Shown here: piece by piece, positions 33,201 through 33,334 of the stretch
Position numbering within the stretch: the stretch's first letter is position 1
Layout: every line of letters begins with the position of its first letter
Assembly (NCBI GenBank): GCA_937896235.1
Contig: CALBMX010000121.1
Span: forward strand, 1 to 33,334
Reading direction: 5' to 3'
Length of the DNA stretch: 33,334 nucleotides
Source: an uncultured bacterium
GTDB lineage: Bacteria; Planctomycetota; UBA1135; GCA-002686595
Notes under the pieces: generated by a model
Told to the model about the DNA's origin: nothing
The model's input: the letters and a program-made list of their open reading frames with translations, nothing else
Database searches by the model: none
Made by a program: the position numbers and the translations under genes

Positions 33201-33297
33201 AGAGGTCTATCGCTCCGAGTTCATCGGGCCTGACGTCACCAAGACCTCGTACACAGCGGGTTCGGATTTCTCGATCAGCATTAGCGCTAACTATTAG
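30241..33297 (+). CDS. TonB-dependent outer-membrane receptor with carboxypeptidase-like regulatory domain
   Basis: The product is 1018 aa from the ATG at 30241 (a TTG just before it is possible). A signal peptide of about 39 residues ends QQAGA before VQE. Residues about 45-125 form a carboxypeptidase-regulatory-like beta-sandwich (SLRGVIYDGDFEAPLVGAKV, GNYVVPNLDPGAYTIVF). The plug domain spans about 135-260, with FAVIRGLPDRYVSSQLYGIR, QFPASVIESIQVKKTFTPD and ASGGAVNVDLK. The rest is a beta-barrel with alternating strands ending SISISANY. It should import a ligand across the outer membrane using TonB energy. The ligand is unknown; no TonB, ExbB or ExbD gene is in the window. The extra N-terminal domain is shared with SusC-like transporters, but no SusD partner is seen. 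The two upstream secreted proteins are candidate partners. Confidence 0.92.
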   Translation: MFPAKKSLISLLFRGQGRPWIGGWFFCTLSFVGVQQAGAVQEVGSLRGVIYDGDFEAPLVGAKVQIIERGLVVLSGPQGNYVVPNLDPGAYTIVFSRDGYVRQVKTGVVVTSGQLTDLNIWLSGDFTDMSEFVVQDVLSIGAGTEGALLKLRFDSPALMDSISADLMSRAGAGDAASALRLVSGATVQDGKFAVIRGLPDRYVSSQLYGIRLPTADEDKRAVQLDQFPASVIESIQVKKTFTPDQQGDASGGAVNVDLKGIPEELTFQYKAQYSVNSQVAGSNFLSYKGGGVGGLGKDDGGRDIQFGDGLPHDWDGAVGVTRESAPIDFKLSTSGGGKVVLDDDIVFGGFGSLFYERDSSFYDNGRDDSLWEVSPGAGLTPETKQGPGIPGTDFKTALFDVTKATQSVQWGGLAVFGLDVGESSYGMNFLYTHVAEDAAILAEDTRGKEAFYPGYDPYDTIDPGNDPDNIDSAPYLRTETLAYTERTTKTLQFTGEHTLPFGNVALGDFVFQPPELTWSLSNSTAFLDQPDKRQFGSKWTPSYLTPSWPPGSGSSSTDPTHTEYKPAANINVGNLQRTWKEIKEESNQVSLNLKVPFEQWSGDEGYLKVGFFDDALDRELKQQSYSNPGDFWSFTGDWTDFASAAFANESHLMEEADIDVPYSGIQDIRAYYGMLDLPFSEQLKFIGGARVETTHLATNLSPEANAQWFPQGGFLPQFMKDADPGDYNQDFEETDLLPALALSYEPTDMFAIYAGYSQTIARQTFKEITPILHQEFLGGPIFIGNPDLGMSELKNFDLRMDYKPYDGGLLSVSWFHKDIKDPIEYVQRVAALTFTEPVNYPKGQLTGFEFEARQDLGHFLEPLDGFTIGANATFIDSEVTLPEDEAAALADPDIAAPMPTRDMTGAPKDLYNLFLSYDHEGTGTRYGLFYTYQGDSLVAGATTSNNNFVPNVYSVGRGELNFSMSKKLGKHFKLEFQAKNLLNSEFEEVYRSEFIGPDVTKTSYTAGSDFSISISANY

Positions 33298-33327
33298 CGC
33301 TTCCTCTTAGCGCTACCAAATAGCGAT
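33281..33327 (+). repeat. 13-bp tandem repeat starting in receptor stop region
   Basis: TTAGCGCT occurs at 33281, 33294 and 33307, exactly 13 bp apart, and a degenerate fourth copy (ATAGCGAT) lies at 33320, again 13 bp on. The array begins in the last codons of the receptor gene and runs to near the window end. GCGCTAA (33284-33290) and TTAGCGC (33294-33300) can also pair as a hairpin over the stop codon. It may be a short satellite, iteron or terminator-like element. Confidence 0.7.
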
Positions 33328-33334
33328 CCAATTA

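Overview
The window looks like part of a free-living, probably marine, Gram-negative chromosome, most likely a planctomycete or close relative. The evidence is gene content: a formylglycine-type sulfatase, a DUF5077/DUF3472 sugar-binding-type protein, a TlpA reductase, a TonB-dependent receptor with a carboxypeptidase-like regulatory domain, secreted beta-helix and helical-repeat proteins, and frequent starts without a Shine-Dalgarno sequence. This assignment is inference. No rRNA, tRNA, transposase or CRISPR array is visible.

Layout. (1) Bases 1 to about 1530 hold no credible gene. They hold a dense family of non-coding repeats in both orientations: four forward copies, then at least three inverted ones. 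Each copy has two 9-bp boxes (GTRCCGCAC type) whose starts are exactly 36 bp apart. (2) A small DUF4870 membrane-protein gene (1595-2230) follows, then a gene-poor stretch with two strong hairpins. (3) A minus-strand gene run reads 9130 to 2604: sulfotransferase, CBU_0592-like membrane protein, prmA, glpD, fadE. The first three overlap by 4 bases (TTGA, ATGA). (4) A DUF2779 nuclease gene (minus) is divergent from a sulfatase gene (plus). The sulfatase converges on a DUF5077-DUF3472-TlpA fusion gene (minus). (5) A large DinG-family helicase gene (minus) carries an N-terminal DnaQ-type domain that has lost its catalytic acids. (6) After an 839-bp gap come topA, with an N-terminal lysine-rich tail and four zinc ribbons, and leucine dehydrogenase. 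A strong terminator hairpin separates the latter from a convergent secreted HEAT-like protein gene. (7) A yjbQ/DsbA-like pair overlaps by ATGA. (8) The right end is a secretion/uptake block: beta-helix protein, secreted helical-repeat protein and TonB-dependent receptor. The receptor promoter region carries TTGTGCAC operator-like sites. A 13-bp tandem repeat begins in the receptor's last codons and reaches the window edge.

The genes mix housekeeping (topA, prmA, glpD, fadE, leucine dehydrogenase) with accessory functions of a polymer-degrading heterotroph. GlpD and FadE both feed electrons to the membrane quinone pool from lipid-derived substrates, so their adjacency may reflect glycerol plus fatty-acid use. 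The best candidates for undescribed biology are the phased repeat family at the left edge, the pseudo-exonuclease DinG, the DUF3472-TlpA fusion and the putative operator upstream of the TonB receptor.
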